From: Lactiplantibacillus modestisalitolerans
GTDB taxonomy: Bacteria > Bacillota > Bacilli > Lactobacillales > Lactobacillaceae
Length of the DNA: 64,000 nt
Direction: 5' to 3'
Assembly (NCBI RefSeq): GCF_005405425.1
Contig: NZ_BJEA01000009.1
Location: 1-64,000 of the forward strand
The position numbers and the translations under genes were made by a program. This document shows, in pieces, positions 55,832 through 64,000 of the stretch (within the stretch, counting starts at the first letter, position 1; the number at the start of each line of letters is the position of its first letter). The notes beneath the pieces were generated by a model, which was not told where the DNA came from, made no database searches, and saw only the letters and a list, made by a program, of their open reading frames with translations.

Positions 55832-55865
55832 AAAAAATAAGGACGGCTAGCCACTAACCGTCCTT
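55832..55865 (-). terminator. Terminator of uxuB-uxuA
   Basis: AAGGACGG pairs with CCGTCCTT; a T run follows on the minus strand. Confidence 0.8.
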
Positions 55866-55880
55866 ACTCGTTGTATTTAA

Positions 55881-56957
55881 TTACTGATTGTCCTTTTCCA
55901 AAGCTTCCCATAAACCATTGAGGTAAGCAATCCCTAAGGCCCGGTCATATAATCCGTAGCCTGGAACACCGTCTTCACCCCAAATGTTACGCCCATGGTC
56001 TGGACGAATGTAGCCATCAAAGTTGGTGTCGTGTAACGCCTTCATGATTTCGTACATATCGAGTGAACCTTCGGATGACAAGTGTGCAGATTCGTGGAAA
56101 TCACCCTTGTCATTCATAAACTTAATGTTCCGGGCGTGAATAAATGGTGCCCGGTCCTTACCAACGAATTCGCGAATAATTGCGGGAACGTCGTTATTCG
56201 GGTTTTCACCCAATGAACCGGTACAAATGGTAAAGCCGTTGTACTTAGATTCATGCATTGCTTCAATCTTACGCATGTCTTCGGCATTCTTGTAGATCCG
56301 TGGTAAGCCAAATAATGGACGCGGCGGATCGTCCGGGTGCATTGCCATCCGAACATCACATTCCTCACACACTGGAATGATGGCGTCTAAGAAGTACTTC
56401 ATGTTTTCACGTAGTTTAGCTTCATCAACGTCTTTATAAGCGTGGAATAAGTGTTCAATCGTCGCTAACCGTTCTGGTTCCCATCCTGGTAAGGTGTAAC
56501 CGTTAGAACCGTTCCGGGTGGAATCAATGATTTCTTGCGGATCATCAGCTAACTTATCCGCTTCAAAGGCCATATCATTCGAACCGTCTTCAAGAACGTA
56601 GTGTAAGTCCGTCCGTAACCAATCAAAGACTGGCATAAAGTTGTAGCAAATTACTTTAATCCCGTATTCGGCTAAGTTCCGAATCGTTTGCTTATAGTTT
56701 TCGATGTACTTATCACGCGTTGGTAACCCAATCTTAATGTCATCGTGGATGTTAACTGATTCGATGACTTCCAGCTTCAGGCCCGCGTCTTCAACTTCTT
56801 TTTTTAATTCAGCAATTTTTTCTTTTGGCCAAACATCGCCAACTGGTACGTCGAATAACGCCCCAACAACTTGGGTCGTACCAGGAATTTGGCGAATGTT
56901 TTGCAAGGTAATCGGATCATCTTTAGGTCCGTACCAGCGAAATCCCATGTTCTTCAT
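55881..56957 (-). CDS. uxuA: D-mannonate dehydratase
   Basis: 358 residues after AAAGGAAT, close to the usual length. It converts D-mannonate to 2-keto-3-deoxygluconate. The xylose-isomerase-like fold shows the family segments: [10 protein letters not shown] near the start, [16 protein letters not shown] near 210, C-T-G-S-L-G and H-E-S-A-H-L near 275, and [10 protein letters not shown] near 325. It lies 24 bp after uxuB in one operon under the GntR site. The product needs KdgK and KdgA, which are not in the window. Confidence 0.93.
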   Translation of the reverse strand: MKNMGFRWYGPKDDPITLQNIRQIPGTTQVVGALFDVPVGDVWPKEKIAELKKEVEDAGLKLEVIESVNIHDDIKIGLPTRDKYIENYKQTIRNLAEYGIKVICYNFMPVFDWLRTDLHYVLEDGSNDMAFEADKLADDPQEIIDSTRNGSNGYTLPGWEPERLATIEHLFHAYKDVDEAKLRENMKYFLDAIIPVCEECDVRMAMHPDDPPRPLFGLPRIYKNAEDMRKIEAMHESKYNGFTICTGSLGENPNNDVPAIIREFVGKDRAPFIHARNIKFMNDKGDFHESAHLSSEGSLDMYEIMKALHDTNFDGYIRPDHGRNIWGEDGVPGYGLYDRALGIAYLNGLWEALEKDNQ

Positions 56958-56981
56958 AATTATCGTATTCCTTTCAATTAA

Positions 56982-58598
56982 CTAAGCGCCAACAACGGCA
57001 TGCAAGGTCTTAGCCACTGCACCAGGGCCCGCGATCATGGCCGTAAAGTTATCTTCAACCTTCTTGGTCAAGTTAACGGCGTCCAAATCGACTGGGAAGA
57101 TGGACTTGTTCGTTAAGATTGGCTTCAAAACAGCGTGTGCGTCAACCTTGTCACCCAATTTAACGTCAGCAACGTATGGTTGTAATTCGCTCAACAATGG
57201 ATCACGGCTTGGTTCAAAGGCTTGTCCATCATCTTGAACTGCCATCAAGAACCGGCACCATCCAGCAATAATCAGTGGAATTGCCTTTAAGTCGGCCGTT
57301 GATTTACCACTATCTAAGTAGTGTTGCAACGTTACACCATAACGAATTGGCATCTTCTGCGACGTATCACTCGCAATCCGTTGCGGCGTATCCGGAATGT
57401 TCTTATTTGGCAAACGCTTATTGATCAACTCGTCGATAAAGGCCTTTGGATCAATAATCTTTGGATCCTTTACAACTGGGAGGTCTTCGTTGTAGCCCAA
57501 CTGCTTAATTAAAGCAACCAAATCTGGGTTTTGCGTTTCTTCAGCAATACTCGTGTAACCGAGTAATGAACCAAAGATGGCCAAACTCGTGTGGAGTGGG
57601 TTCAAGCAAGCCGTCACCTTCATTTGATCGGCATCGTTAACGATATCGCGGCTCGTTAAAATAACGCCCGCTTTATCTAGCGCTGGCCGGCCATTTGGAA
57701 AACTATCTTCAATTACGAGGTAGTGGGTAACTTCCGTATTCCCAAACGGCGCAATGTTAGTGTGCTTAGCAGTATGGATAATGTCCGTATCGTCAAAACC
57801 ACTATCCTTTAAGACCGTTGCGACTGATTCAGCTGGGTTAGGCGTAATCCGGTCAATCATGCTCCATGGGAAGCTAACCATTTCTGGATTTTGTAAGTAA
57901 TCCACGAAATCTTGACTAACCGTTCCGTTAGCTAACCAACCCTTAGCAATGGTTAAAACGCCCTCTTCGAAGCGCTTCCCATTTTCAGAGAAGTTATCCG
58001 TCGAAACCATCGCGATTGGTAACTTACCCGCGTTAAACCGGGCTAACAATAACCGCGCAATCGCACCCATGTTAGTGGCTGCGTTTTCTGGGTCGCCAGC
58101 AATGTCCGCTTGGGCCGCAGCGTTTAAGTTGCCGTTAACGTCGCGTAAGGCGTAGCCCTTTTCAGTAATGGACATCGTTACAAATTGTAAGGATGGTTGT
58201 TCAAATACCTTCTTTAACTTGTCCCAGCCAGCTACGTTGGCTTTATTGTAATAAATTGCATCCGCAACACTTGCAATCAAAGTCTTGTCATAATTACCCG
58301 CTTCGTCCATGACAACTTGTAAGAATCGGTTGTCAAACGGTTCGTAAGCTTGTTCTACAACGCCATCATCGTAGGTTTCAGCAACAACTACACCAGCTTT
58401 AAGTTCGCCAGCGTCTAATAATTCTTGGGCAATCTTAGCATGGAAACAACGGAATAAGTTCCCACCACCAAAGTGAACCCAGACCGGCGCGTCCGCAGCC
58501 GCCTGCTTTACTTGTTGTTGATCAAATTTCGGTACCGCGATCCCCGCTTCTGCAAAAGCCTTTGAATCACGACGGTAATCATCTGTTAAGTGCACCAT
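56982..58598 (-). CDS. uxuB: D-fructuronate (mannonate) reductase, mannitol-dehydrogenase family
   Basis: 538 residues with GGGAGT before the ATG. A polyol-specific long-chain dehydrogenase: V-H-F-G-G-G-N-L-F-R for NAD near residue 40, D-R-I-T-P-N-P near 240 and the catalytic Lys in V-T-A-C-L-N-P-L-H-T-S region near 330. In uronate catabolism UxuB reduces D-fructuronate to D-mannonate; mannitol dehydrogenase or altronate oxidoreductase (UxaB) are close relatives, but uxuA next door favours UxuB. First gene of the operon. Confidence 0.88.
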   Translation of the reverse strand: MVHLTDDYRRDSKAFAEAGIAVPKFDQQQVKQAAADAPVWVHFGGGNLFRCFHAKIAQELLDAGELKAGVVVAETYDDGVVEQAYEPFDNRFLQVVMDEAGNYDKTLIASVADAIYYNKANVAGWDKLKKVFEQPSLQFVTMSITEKGYALRDVNGNLNAAAQADIAGDPENAATNMGAIARLLLARFNAGKLPIAMVSTDNFSENGKRFEEGVLTIAKGWLANGTVSQDFVDYLQNPEMVSFPWSMIDRITPNPAESVATVLKDSGFDDTDIIHTAKHTNIAPFGNTEVTHYLVIEDSFPNGRPALDKAGVILTSRDIVNDADQMKVTACLNPLHTSLAIFGSLLGYTSIAEETQNPDLVALIKQLGYNEDLPVVKDPKIIDPKAFIDELINKRLPNKNIPDTPQRIASDTSQKMPIRYGVTLQHYLDSGKSTADLKAIPLIIAGWCRFLMAVQDDGQAFEPSRDPLLSELQPYVADVKLGDKVDAHAVLKPILTNKSIFPVDLDAVNLTKKVEDNFTAMIAGPGAVAKTLHAVVGA

Positions 58599-58634
58599 TG
58601 TGGTATACTCCCTTCAAGGATTCTTTTTTGAAAT

Positions 58635-58648
58635 ACTAATATATCAGT
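58635..58648. promoter_or_regulatory. Putative GntR operator upstream of uxuB
   Basis: ACTAATATATCAGT is nearly palindromic. The same sequence with one change recurs at 59621-59634 upstream of the GPH carrier, on the other side of the gntR gene. Confidence 0.6.
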
Positions 58649-58672
58649 TTGCGTAATCACTGTATCACGGAA

Positions 58673-58686
58673 TGAATCCGATTACA
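58673..58686. promoter_or_regulatory. cre-like site between uxuB and gntR
   Basis: TGAATCCGATTACA fits cre except for one base. Confidence 0.45.
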
Positions 58687-58775
58687 ATCCTTTATTTCAA
58701 TCTGTGACTACTTGGTCAAAATGATATACAATTAAATTATTAACGAACGAAAGAAAGCGCACGAGGATATCTATT

Positions 58776-59441
58776 ATGGTTGAAGTATCGAGTTATCAAG
58801 ACGAAGCATATATAAAAATTCGGGATAAAATTTTACGCATGAAATTCATTCCGGGCGAGCGAATCAATAAAAAGGCGCTCCAGAAAGAATTATCAATTGG
58901 CGCAACGCCCATGCGGGAAGCCTTCCTGCGGTTAAGTCGGGAAGGGCTCCTATTAGTGCGCCCACAAAGTGGTACATACGTTAGCAAAATTAGCATTGAC
59001 GAAGTTTATCAGGCGCGCTTTGTTCGCGAGAGCATTGAAAAACTTGTTATTGCCGAAGCAATCACCCGCCTAACCTCTAAAGACTTAGACGAGTTTAAAA
59101 AGATTATTGCGCTCCAAGAACTTTACTTAAAATCTGGAGATTATGATCAATTCTTCAACTTAGACGAAGCCTTTCACCGAACTTTCTACAAAATTGATCA
59201 CAAAGAATTCGTTTGGCAATGGCTTCAAGTGGTTAACCTACAATTCAATCGTTTCCGGTACTTCCGCTTGGAGGAAACCGATCTCGATTGGCAACAAATT
59301 TGTGACGACCACCGGGCCATCGTTAAAGCAGTAGCGGATAAGCGGACGCAGCGAGCCGAAACCGCCATTAGTCGGCATTTGCACATGGTTGATGAAGACA
59401 TCAAGACCGCCCTGAAGCATCACCCTGAATATTTTGAATAA
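58776..59441 (+). CDS. GntR-family regulator (FadR/FCD type) of uronate genes
   Basis: 221 residues with GAGGAT before the ATG. The winged helix (residues about 5-75) contains G-E-R-I-N-K-K-A-L, then A-T-P-M-R-E-A-F-L-R-L and G-L-L-L-V-R-P-Q-S-G-T-Y-V; the all-helical FCD domain follows with metal-type residues in D-E-A-F-H-R-T-F and H-L-H-M-V-D. It is divergent from uxuB-uxuA and precedes the GPH-unknown-uxaC series. Twin operators on both sides suggest it represses both, released by a uronate intermediate. Confidence 0.87.
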   Translation: MVEVSSYQDEAYIKIRDKILRMKFIPGERINKKALQKELSIGATPMREAFLRLSREGLLLVRPQSGTYVSKISIDEVYQARFVRESIEKLVIAEAITRLTSKDLDEFKKIIALQELYLKSGDYDQFFNLDEAFHRTFYKIDHKEFVWQWLQVVNLQFNRFRYFRLEETDLDWQQICDDHRAIVKAVADKRTQRAETAISRHLHMVDEDIKTALKHHPEYFE

Positions 59442-59620
59442 CTCCTCACAAAATATATTAATATTTTTCTTTCACACAATTTAAATTCATTATAATCACT
59501 GCCGTTCCGCGCTTGAACGGCTTTTTTTTGCGGCTTTTTCCAAAAAAGTATGTGCTTTTATGTACAATCACTAATTGACTTTACAAACAAAAAGTTTAAA
59601 ATGTAACCGTATTCAAATGT

Positions 59621-59634
59621 ACTAATATTTCAGT
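59621..59634. promoter_or_regulatory. Putative GntR operator upstream of the hexuronate carrier
   Basis: ACTAATATTTCAGT differs from the 58635 site by one base and lies 53 bp before the carrier start. Confidence 0.6.
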
Positions 59635-59686
59635 TGTGCAAGTTTGCGATTACTTTTACACGTTATTGACGGAAGGATGATTCTGT

Positions 59687-61252
59687 ATGAAGAATACCCG
59701 CTGGGTATATACCCCGAAAAAAATTAACGTGAAACGTGGTGTGGCCTACGGGCTAACCGACCTTATGGGTGGCGGTTGGAACAACATCGTTTCTGGGGTT
59801 ATTTTTGCTTATTTAACACTATCAGTCGGACTCAACCCAGCGATGGCTGGGGCAATCACTGGGATTGCACGGATTTTTGATGCCATCTTTTCATTAGTCT
59901 TCGGGACCGTCACGGATGGTTTCTATAAAACTAGATTAGGTAAGAAATATGGTCGGCGGCACTTTTGGATGTTAGTCGGATTAATCGGGTTTGCGGTTTC
60001 CTTCTTAGCTTTCTGGGTACCAGCGACCGCAATCTTCGGTCCTGGTCACGATTTCTTCTACTACTTAGTTGTTTATACGTTAACCGAAATCTTTGTCGGT
60101 ATGATTTTGATTCCTTGGGAAACGCTACCAACTGAAATGACTAGCGACTATACCAAGCGGACCATCTTATCAGGTTCGCGGATGTTCATTTCAGCTACTG
60201 GGACTTCACTCGTGTTCTTCATTTTAGCAATTTTGCAATCATTACCGAGTGCCCAAGCTAAAAAGAACGCCTACTTATTTGCCGGGATTCTCTGGACCAT
60301 TTTGTTCGTTGCCGCTATTTTCATTTCCTACCGGATGACTTGGGAACGTCCATTAACTCAGAAATTCCTGAACGAACTTAATTCGCGGCCAAAATTAACG
60401 GTTGGTCAATACATTAAAAAGACCTTACACGATTACGGTCAAACGTTTACCAACTCCGCATTCCGGAAACATTTAGCTATTTATATCTTCTCGTTTACTG
60501 GTAAAGATTTCTACGCAACCTTATTACCAACCTTTATCATTGTCTGCATCGGTATGGCCTCCAACATTCCATGGGTCTTAAACGCCTTTGCCGTCTTCGG
60601 GATCTTATCAACGTTACTTGCTGCTAAATTAATGATTACCCACGGACCACGTTTCTTATACAGTGTTTCCTACATTGGGATTATCATTGCTTTAATCGCA
60701 TACGGCTTGACTTACTTCTTACACATTAAAAACCCGATGACCATTTTGATCATCATTACCATCGTTTACCAACTTTCTCGTGGGATTCTTGAATTCGTTC
60801 CATGGAACGTTTTCCCATTCATCCCCGATGTTGATTACATCATGACGCGTGATGACAAGGCCGGGACTTATGCCGCCGTAATGACTTTCTTCCGGAAATC
60901 AACTGGGGCGCTTGCAACTTGGCTTGCCGGGATCTTACTTAGTGAACTAGGTTACGTTTCAACCGCAACCACTCAAGCTGCCGGAGTCACTGACCGGATT
61001 GCTTGGTTATTCATGATTGCGCCTATGGTTCTTATTTTTATCGCGTTAGCCGTTTCTTGGGGCTTCAAGCTCAACCGTAAAACTCACGATGTTTTACAAA
61101 AAGAAACTAAGCGGTTGGAAAACGGCGGTTCCAAGAAGGATGTTACGCCAGAAGCTAAAGTCGTTGCCGAAGAATTAACTGGACACCCTTACGAAAAACT
61201 CTGGCCTAAGGAAACTTACGAAGAGCTCGAAACGGAACACTCTAAAAAATAG
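59687..61252 (+). CDS. GPH-family hexuronide transporter
   Basis: 521 residues, 12 helices. GPH marks include V-A-Y-G-L-T-D-L-M-G-G-G-W, A-R-I-F-D-A-I-F-S-L-V-F-G and G-K-K-Y-G-R-R-H-F-W-M near residue 75. It has a hydrophilic C-terminal tail (about 465-521) but no EIIA domain. It begins a same-strand series with an unknown gene and uxaC, downstream of gntR, so glucuronate, glucuronides or galacturonate are likely cargo. Confidence 0.87.
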   Translation: MKNTRWVYTPKKINVKRGVAYGLTDLMGGGWNNIVSGVIFAYLTLSVGLNPAMAGAITGIARIFDAIFSLVFGTVTDGFYKTRLGKKYGRRHFWMLVGLIGFAVSFLAFWVPATAIFGPGHDFFYYLVVYTLTEIFVGMILIPWETLPTEMTSDYTKRTILSGSRMFISATGTSLVFFILAILQSLPSAQAKKNAYLFAGILWTILFVAAIFISYRMTWERPLTQKFLNELNSRPKLTVGQYIKKTLHDYGQTFTNSAFRKHLAIYIFSFTGKDFYATLLPTFIIVCIGMASNIPWVLNAFAVFGILSTLLAAKLMITHGPRFLYSVSYIGIIIALIAYGLTYFLHIKNPMTILIIITIVYQLSRGILEFVPWNVFPFIPDVDYIMTRDDKAGTYAAVMTFFRKSTGALATWLAGILLSELGYVSTATTQAAGVTDRIAWLFMIAPMVLIFIALAVSWGFKLNRKTHDVLQKETKRLENGGSKKDVTPEAKVVAEELTGHPYEKLWPKETYEELETEHSKK

Positions 61253-61280
61253 TTGATCAATTCTAAAGAGGTGAACTTCA

Positions 61281-61649
61281 TTGTCTGAGACAACACTCAT
61301 TATTTATAACCAACCTAAGCAACAATTGCTTAACTTACCCGCAACCCAGGCAGCATTAACCAACGCCGATTTAACAACCATTGGCTTAGGCGCCGCCGTT
61401 GATTTAAGTCAAACGGCTACGGATGAGAGTTTTGCATTGGTTTATGACGGCTCAACTTGGCGTTCCCAAACCTATATGGAATGGGAAGACCTGCGGATCA
61501 ACGAAGCGTTGGTCGCCGTTAAAGCCAATTACTCCGAAGCGACACAAAAAGTGCTAACCCGCTTCGTTGCTAGTATGGATGTTAAGTACCAAGGTAAGAA
61601 ATCTTGGGTCGAATTATTAACTGAACTTGGTCAAGAAATCGAGGGATAA
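61281..61649 (+). CDS. Unknown protein co-located with uxaC
   Basis: 122 residues from a TTG at 61281 with AAGAGGTGA. I recognise no family. The N-terminal half resembles an alternating beta segment (T-L-I-I-Y-N-Q-P, L-T-T-I-G-L-G-A-A-V-D-L). Then S-F-A-L-V-Y-D-G-S-T-W-R-S-Q-T-Y-M-E-W-E-D-L-R and a helical tail rich in K, T and E. It lies 28 bp after the carrier and 6 bp before uxaC, so it should share their regulation. A role tied to uronate use is inferred from position only. Confidence 0.72.
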   Translation: MSETTLIIYNQPKQQLLNLPATQAALTNADLTTIGLGAAVDLSQTATDESFALVYDGSTWRSQTYMEWEDLRINEALVAVKANYSEATQKVLTRFVASMDVKYQGKKSWVELLTELGQEIEG

Positions 61650-61655
61650 TTTATT

Positions 61656-63071
61656 ATGACTTTATTAAACAATGACTTTCTATTGAAGACGGACGTTGCC
61701 AAAAAGCTGTTCCACGAATACGCAGAAAACCAACCAATCATTGATTACCACTGCCACTTGGAACCAAAAGAAATTTACGAAAACAAGAATTATGCTAATA
61801 TTTCGCAAATCTGGATCAACGAAGGCCTGTACGGTGACCACTACAAGTGGCGCCTCGAACGCGACCACGGGGTTCCCGAAGAACTAATTACCGGCGACGG
61901 CGATGACTACGAAAAGTTTGTCGCTTGGGCTAAGACGATTGACGATTCATTAGGCTCTCCACTCTACGAATGGTCACACCTTGAATTACGGCGTTTCTTT
62001 GGCATTAACAAGCGCTTAAACGCTTCAACTGCTAAAGAAATTTGGGATGAAGCTAACGCACAATTACAAACACCTGCCTTCACTCCCCGGGCGCTGGTCG
62101 CACGTTCAAACGTTCAAGTCGTTGTTACAACCGACGCACCTGAATCCGATTTAAAGTATCACGCCCTCCTCGCCAAAGAAAACTTGGCCTTTAAGGTATT
62201 ACCAGGGATGCGTCCAGACGATGCTTTTAACATTAAGGCTGATAGTTTCGCCGACTACATGCAACGCCTAGGTAAAGCGGCAAACGTCACCATTGATAGT
62301 TTCAAGACCTTGACGGATGCCATGGCTCAGCGCGTTCAATTCTTTGCTGATCACGGTGGTAAAATTGCCGACCTCGGCTTGAACTCGTTCTACTACGCCG
62401 AAGCAACTGATGCCGAACTAAACGCTATCTTTGCTAAGGGCTTAGCTAACGAAGATTTGACCGCTGACGAACTGAACAAATATACGACGGCCTTAGTCGA
62501 AGTCATGATGAAGCTCGCACAACAACACGACTGGGTCTTACAATACCACGCCAACGTTGCTCGTTCCCAAAACAAGCCAATGTTTGACAAGATTGGGCCA
62601 AACACCGGTTTTGATTCCGTTGGGACTCAAGCAGACCTGACTGAACAAATCCGTAAGCTCTTCTACGACGCTCAGGCTAAGGGCATCTTACCAAAGACCA
62701 TCTTCTATTCACTCAATCCAAACGATTGGATGGCCATTGCAACGTTATTGGGTAACTTCCAAGAAGGCCCAGTTCAGAAGATGCACCTTGGTGCTGGCTG
62801 GTGGTTCAACGATACCCGTGATGGGATGGAAGACCAAATGAAGCTTTACGCGAACGTTGGTATGTTCCCGAACTTCTTAGGTATGTTAACGGATAGCCGT
62901 TCCTTCTTATCCTACCCACGTCACGAATACTTCCGTCGGGTTCTTTGCGACATCATTGGCCAATGGGTCGAAAATGGTCAAGCTCCTGACGACTTGGAAT
63001 ACTTGGGTAAAATTGTTAAGCGCATCAGTTACGAAAATGCGCGTGACTACTTTGGCTTCTTGAAAGCTTAA
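61656..63071 (+). CDS. uxaC: Glucuronate/galacturonate isomerase
   Basis: 471 residues, the usual length. It is the amidohydrolase-fold UxaC: opening P-I-I-D-Y-H-C-H-L-E-P-K-E-I near residue 26-40, W-S-H-L-E-L-R-R-F-F near 107, V-V-T-T-D-A-P near 160, and L-Q-Y-H-A-N-V-A-R-S near 290. It converts D-glucuronate to D-fructuronate, the substrate of UxuB, or galacturonate to tagaturonate. GAGGGATAA precedes the ATG. Last gene of the plus-strand series, followed by a terminator. Confidence 0.95.
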   Translation: MTLLNNDFLLKTDVAKKLFHEYAENQPIIDYHCHLEPKEIYENKNYANISQIWINEGLYGDHYKWRLERDHGVPEELITGDGDDYEKFVAWAKTIDDSLGSPLYEWSHLELRRFFGINKRLNASTAKEIWDEANAQLQTPAFTPRALVARSNVQVVVTTDAPESDLKYHALLAKENLAFKVLPGMRPDDAFNIKADSFADYMQRLGKAANVTIDSFKTLTDAMAQRVQFFADHGGKIADLGLNSFYYAEATDAELNAIFAKGLANEDLTADELNKYTTALVEVMMKLAQQHDWVLQYHANVARSQNKPMFDKIGPNTGFDSVGTQADLTEQIRKLFYDAQAKGILPKTIFYSLNPNDWMAIATLLGNFQEGPVQKMHLGAGWWFNDTRDGMEDQMKLYANVGMFPNFLGMLTDSRSFLSYPRHEYFRRVLCDIIGQWVENGQAPDDLEYLGKIVKRISYENARDYFGFLKA

Positions 63072-63097
63072 TTCATTAATTTACAGACAGACTAGTA

Positions 63098-63135
63098 AAG
63101 GCCGGTAACCCCCACTTCGGAGTTGCCGGCCTTTT
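63098..63135 (+). terminator. Terminator of the carrier-unknown-uxaC series
   Basis: AAGGCCGGTAAC and GTTGCCGGCCTT pair with one mismatch, followed by TTTC. Confidence 0.85.
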
Positions 63136-63324
63136 CATTCCTAAAATCCAAACAACAGATCAAGATTTACATATCCATAGAATTACTCTAGATAAACTGA
63201 TTGAATATAATCTCAGGGCGTTCCGTTACAGTACAGAAACACGACCAACTATATTTATAACCCTTACAAATATAGCCAGCCGCGTTTCAACATTTTATAA
63301 ATACTCTGGTGCCCATTAATTAAT

Positions 63325-64000
63325 TTAGCTTTGAACTAACTTAACACTATTTAATAGTTCAGATTTAACTTTAGTCAAATCCCACTGTTTTAAATCGTCT
63401 GAGAAGGGTTCGAAAGCATATAGTCCCTGATAACCTGCAGCCTCAATAATTTTTGCCCAATCTGCCGACTTCATAATATCTTTAGGGTCAAGCATGTAAC
63501 GGTCTTGGTCGTCAAGTGCCTCACGCGCCTTGCTACCCATAACTGCACTTAGATGAACTAAGCCAATGTAATTGACATTGACTTTATCATTAAATTGCTG
63601 AGGTGTCACACCAGCAAGATAATAATGGAAGGTGTCGGCTACTAATGTAAAATTATCAACGCCAGCCTCATCAATCACTTTCTGGCCTTCCCACGGTGTT
63701 CTCAACGTACTGTCAGTGAAGCCAAGTGGTTCAATTAAACCGTCCACGTTGTATTGCTTTAATAACTTAGAATAATCTCGTACATTGGCAACAGCATCTG
63801 CTTGACGCTGAGTCGAGCTTCGATGGTCTTCCGTAGAGCGAACTGGGCAAAAAATAATTTTCCCTAAGTTTAAGCCCTTAGTCATTTCTAACATCTCTTT
63901 TAACGATGCTAGATTTTCATCAATCATTTGTCGATTATCCATATTACCAATAGCGTTAATTGTTTCAATATGAACATTGTTATCAGTTAATAATTTTTTG
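63325..64000 (-). CDS. TIM-barrel sugar isomerase/epimerase-like protein (partial, runs off window)
   Basis: At least 224 residues; the frame is open to the last base in the window, so the N-terminus is missing. An internal ATG at 63942 is not the likely start. Metal ligands of the AP-endonuclease-2 family are seen: Glu in L-I-E-P-L-G-F, Asp in L-V-A-D-T-F-H, His in V-H-L-S-A and Glu in A-F-E-P-F-S. It resembles inosose dehydratase or hydroxypyruvate-isomerase-like barrels. It is lower in G+C than most neighbours. Substrate unknown. Confidence 0.7.
   Translation of the reverse strand, partial: KKLLTDNNVHIETINAIGNMDNRQMIDENLASLKEMLEMTKGLNLGKIIFCPVRSTEDHRSSTQRQADAVANVRDYSKLLKQYNVDGLIEPLGFTDSTLRTPWEGQKVIDEAGVDNFTLVADTFHYYLAGVTPQQFNDKVNVNYIGLVHLSAVMGSKAREALDDQDRYMLDPKDIMKSADWAKIIEAAGYQGLYAFEPFSDDLKQWDLTKVKSELLNSVKLVQS

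Larger units (their letters stand above)
55481..55880. other. 400-bp region between GH105 and uxuA with a cre between two terminators
   Basis: In minus-strand order: a uxuA terminator (55865-55832, AAGGACGG/CCGTCCTT), a cre-like TGTAAGCGCTTCTA (55823-55810) with TTGTCT and TATCTA flanking it at promoter-like spacing, and a second terminator (55790-55748, CGCGCGCCCC/GGGGCGCGCG). Then about 200 bp AT-rich and the GH105 promoter with its own cre. No gene is seen. Confidence 0.6.

Overview
The window looks like a chromosomal segment from a plant- or food-associated Lactobacillaceae member. The closest match I can suggest is Lactiplantibacillus or a near relative. The reasons are a GPH lactose permease with an EIIA tail, a GH42 LacA beside a GH2 LacL/LacM pair, a type-2 GalT, a very large adhesin with an LPQTDE anchor, strong GGAGG ribosome sites and many CcpA (cre) sites. 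The species is not settled. Where an upstream in-frame start lacked a ribosome site I moved the start inward, and I say so in the entry.

Layout. 1-700: possible right-end hairpin of an IS200/IS605-type element, then a YafQ/DinJ-type toxin-antitoxin pair. 0.8-17.2 kb: lactose/galactose block with lacS-lacA (minus), lacR (plus), a GNAT gene, a YefM/YoeB-type pair, galR, galK-galE-galT (minus), lacL-lacM (plus) and galM (minus). 17.6-27.8 kb: one 3412-residue adhesin with about 18 tandem repeats of 381 bp. 28-29.5 kb: aldo/keto reductase and a small PNPOx-like protein. 29.8-40.6 kb: probable quinate/shikimate conversion island with an FMN/FAD reductase, two LysR regulators, two MFS carriers, two divergent AroE paralogues, an SDR and a TIM-barrel lyase/isomerase. 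41-44.2 kb: esterase, 6-phospho-beta-glucosidase, HAD phosphatase. 44.5-63 kb: pectin-side-chain and uronate block with rhaD-rhaA-rhaM-rhaB, an AraC regulator, TIM-barrel and SGNH genes, two sugar transporters, GH105, uxuA-uxuB, a GntR regulator, a hexuronate GPH carrier, an unknown protein and uxaC. A partial TIM-barrel gene runs off the right edge.

How the parts work together. LacS imports lactose, LacA and LacLM split it, and GalM, GalK, GalT and GalE run the Leloir pathway. The rha/GH105/uxu/uxaC block could take short rhamnogalacturonan and uronate fragments to dihydroxyacetone phosphate plus lactaldehyde and to D-mannonate/KDG. KdgK and KdgA are not in the window. The shikimate island could use plant cyclitol acids as electron sinks or sources.

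The most unusual content is not protein-coding. Two families of intergenic elements recur. Family A is a long imperfect hairpin of about 120 nt; complete, truncated and chimeric copies lie at 15.8-16.1, 29.6-29.8, 36.2-36.3 and 40.7-41.0 kb. Family B is a three-way-junction element of about 170 nt, at 6.16-6.33 and 32.9-33.07 kb. Arms differ between copies while base pairing is kept, which is what selection on structure would produce. Family A copies begin with AGAGTGTGA, whose TGA is the stop codon of three unrelated genes.
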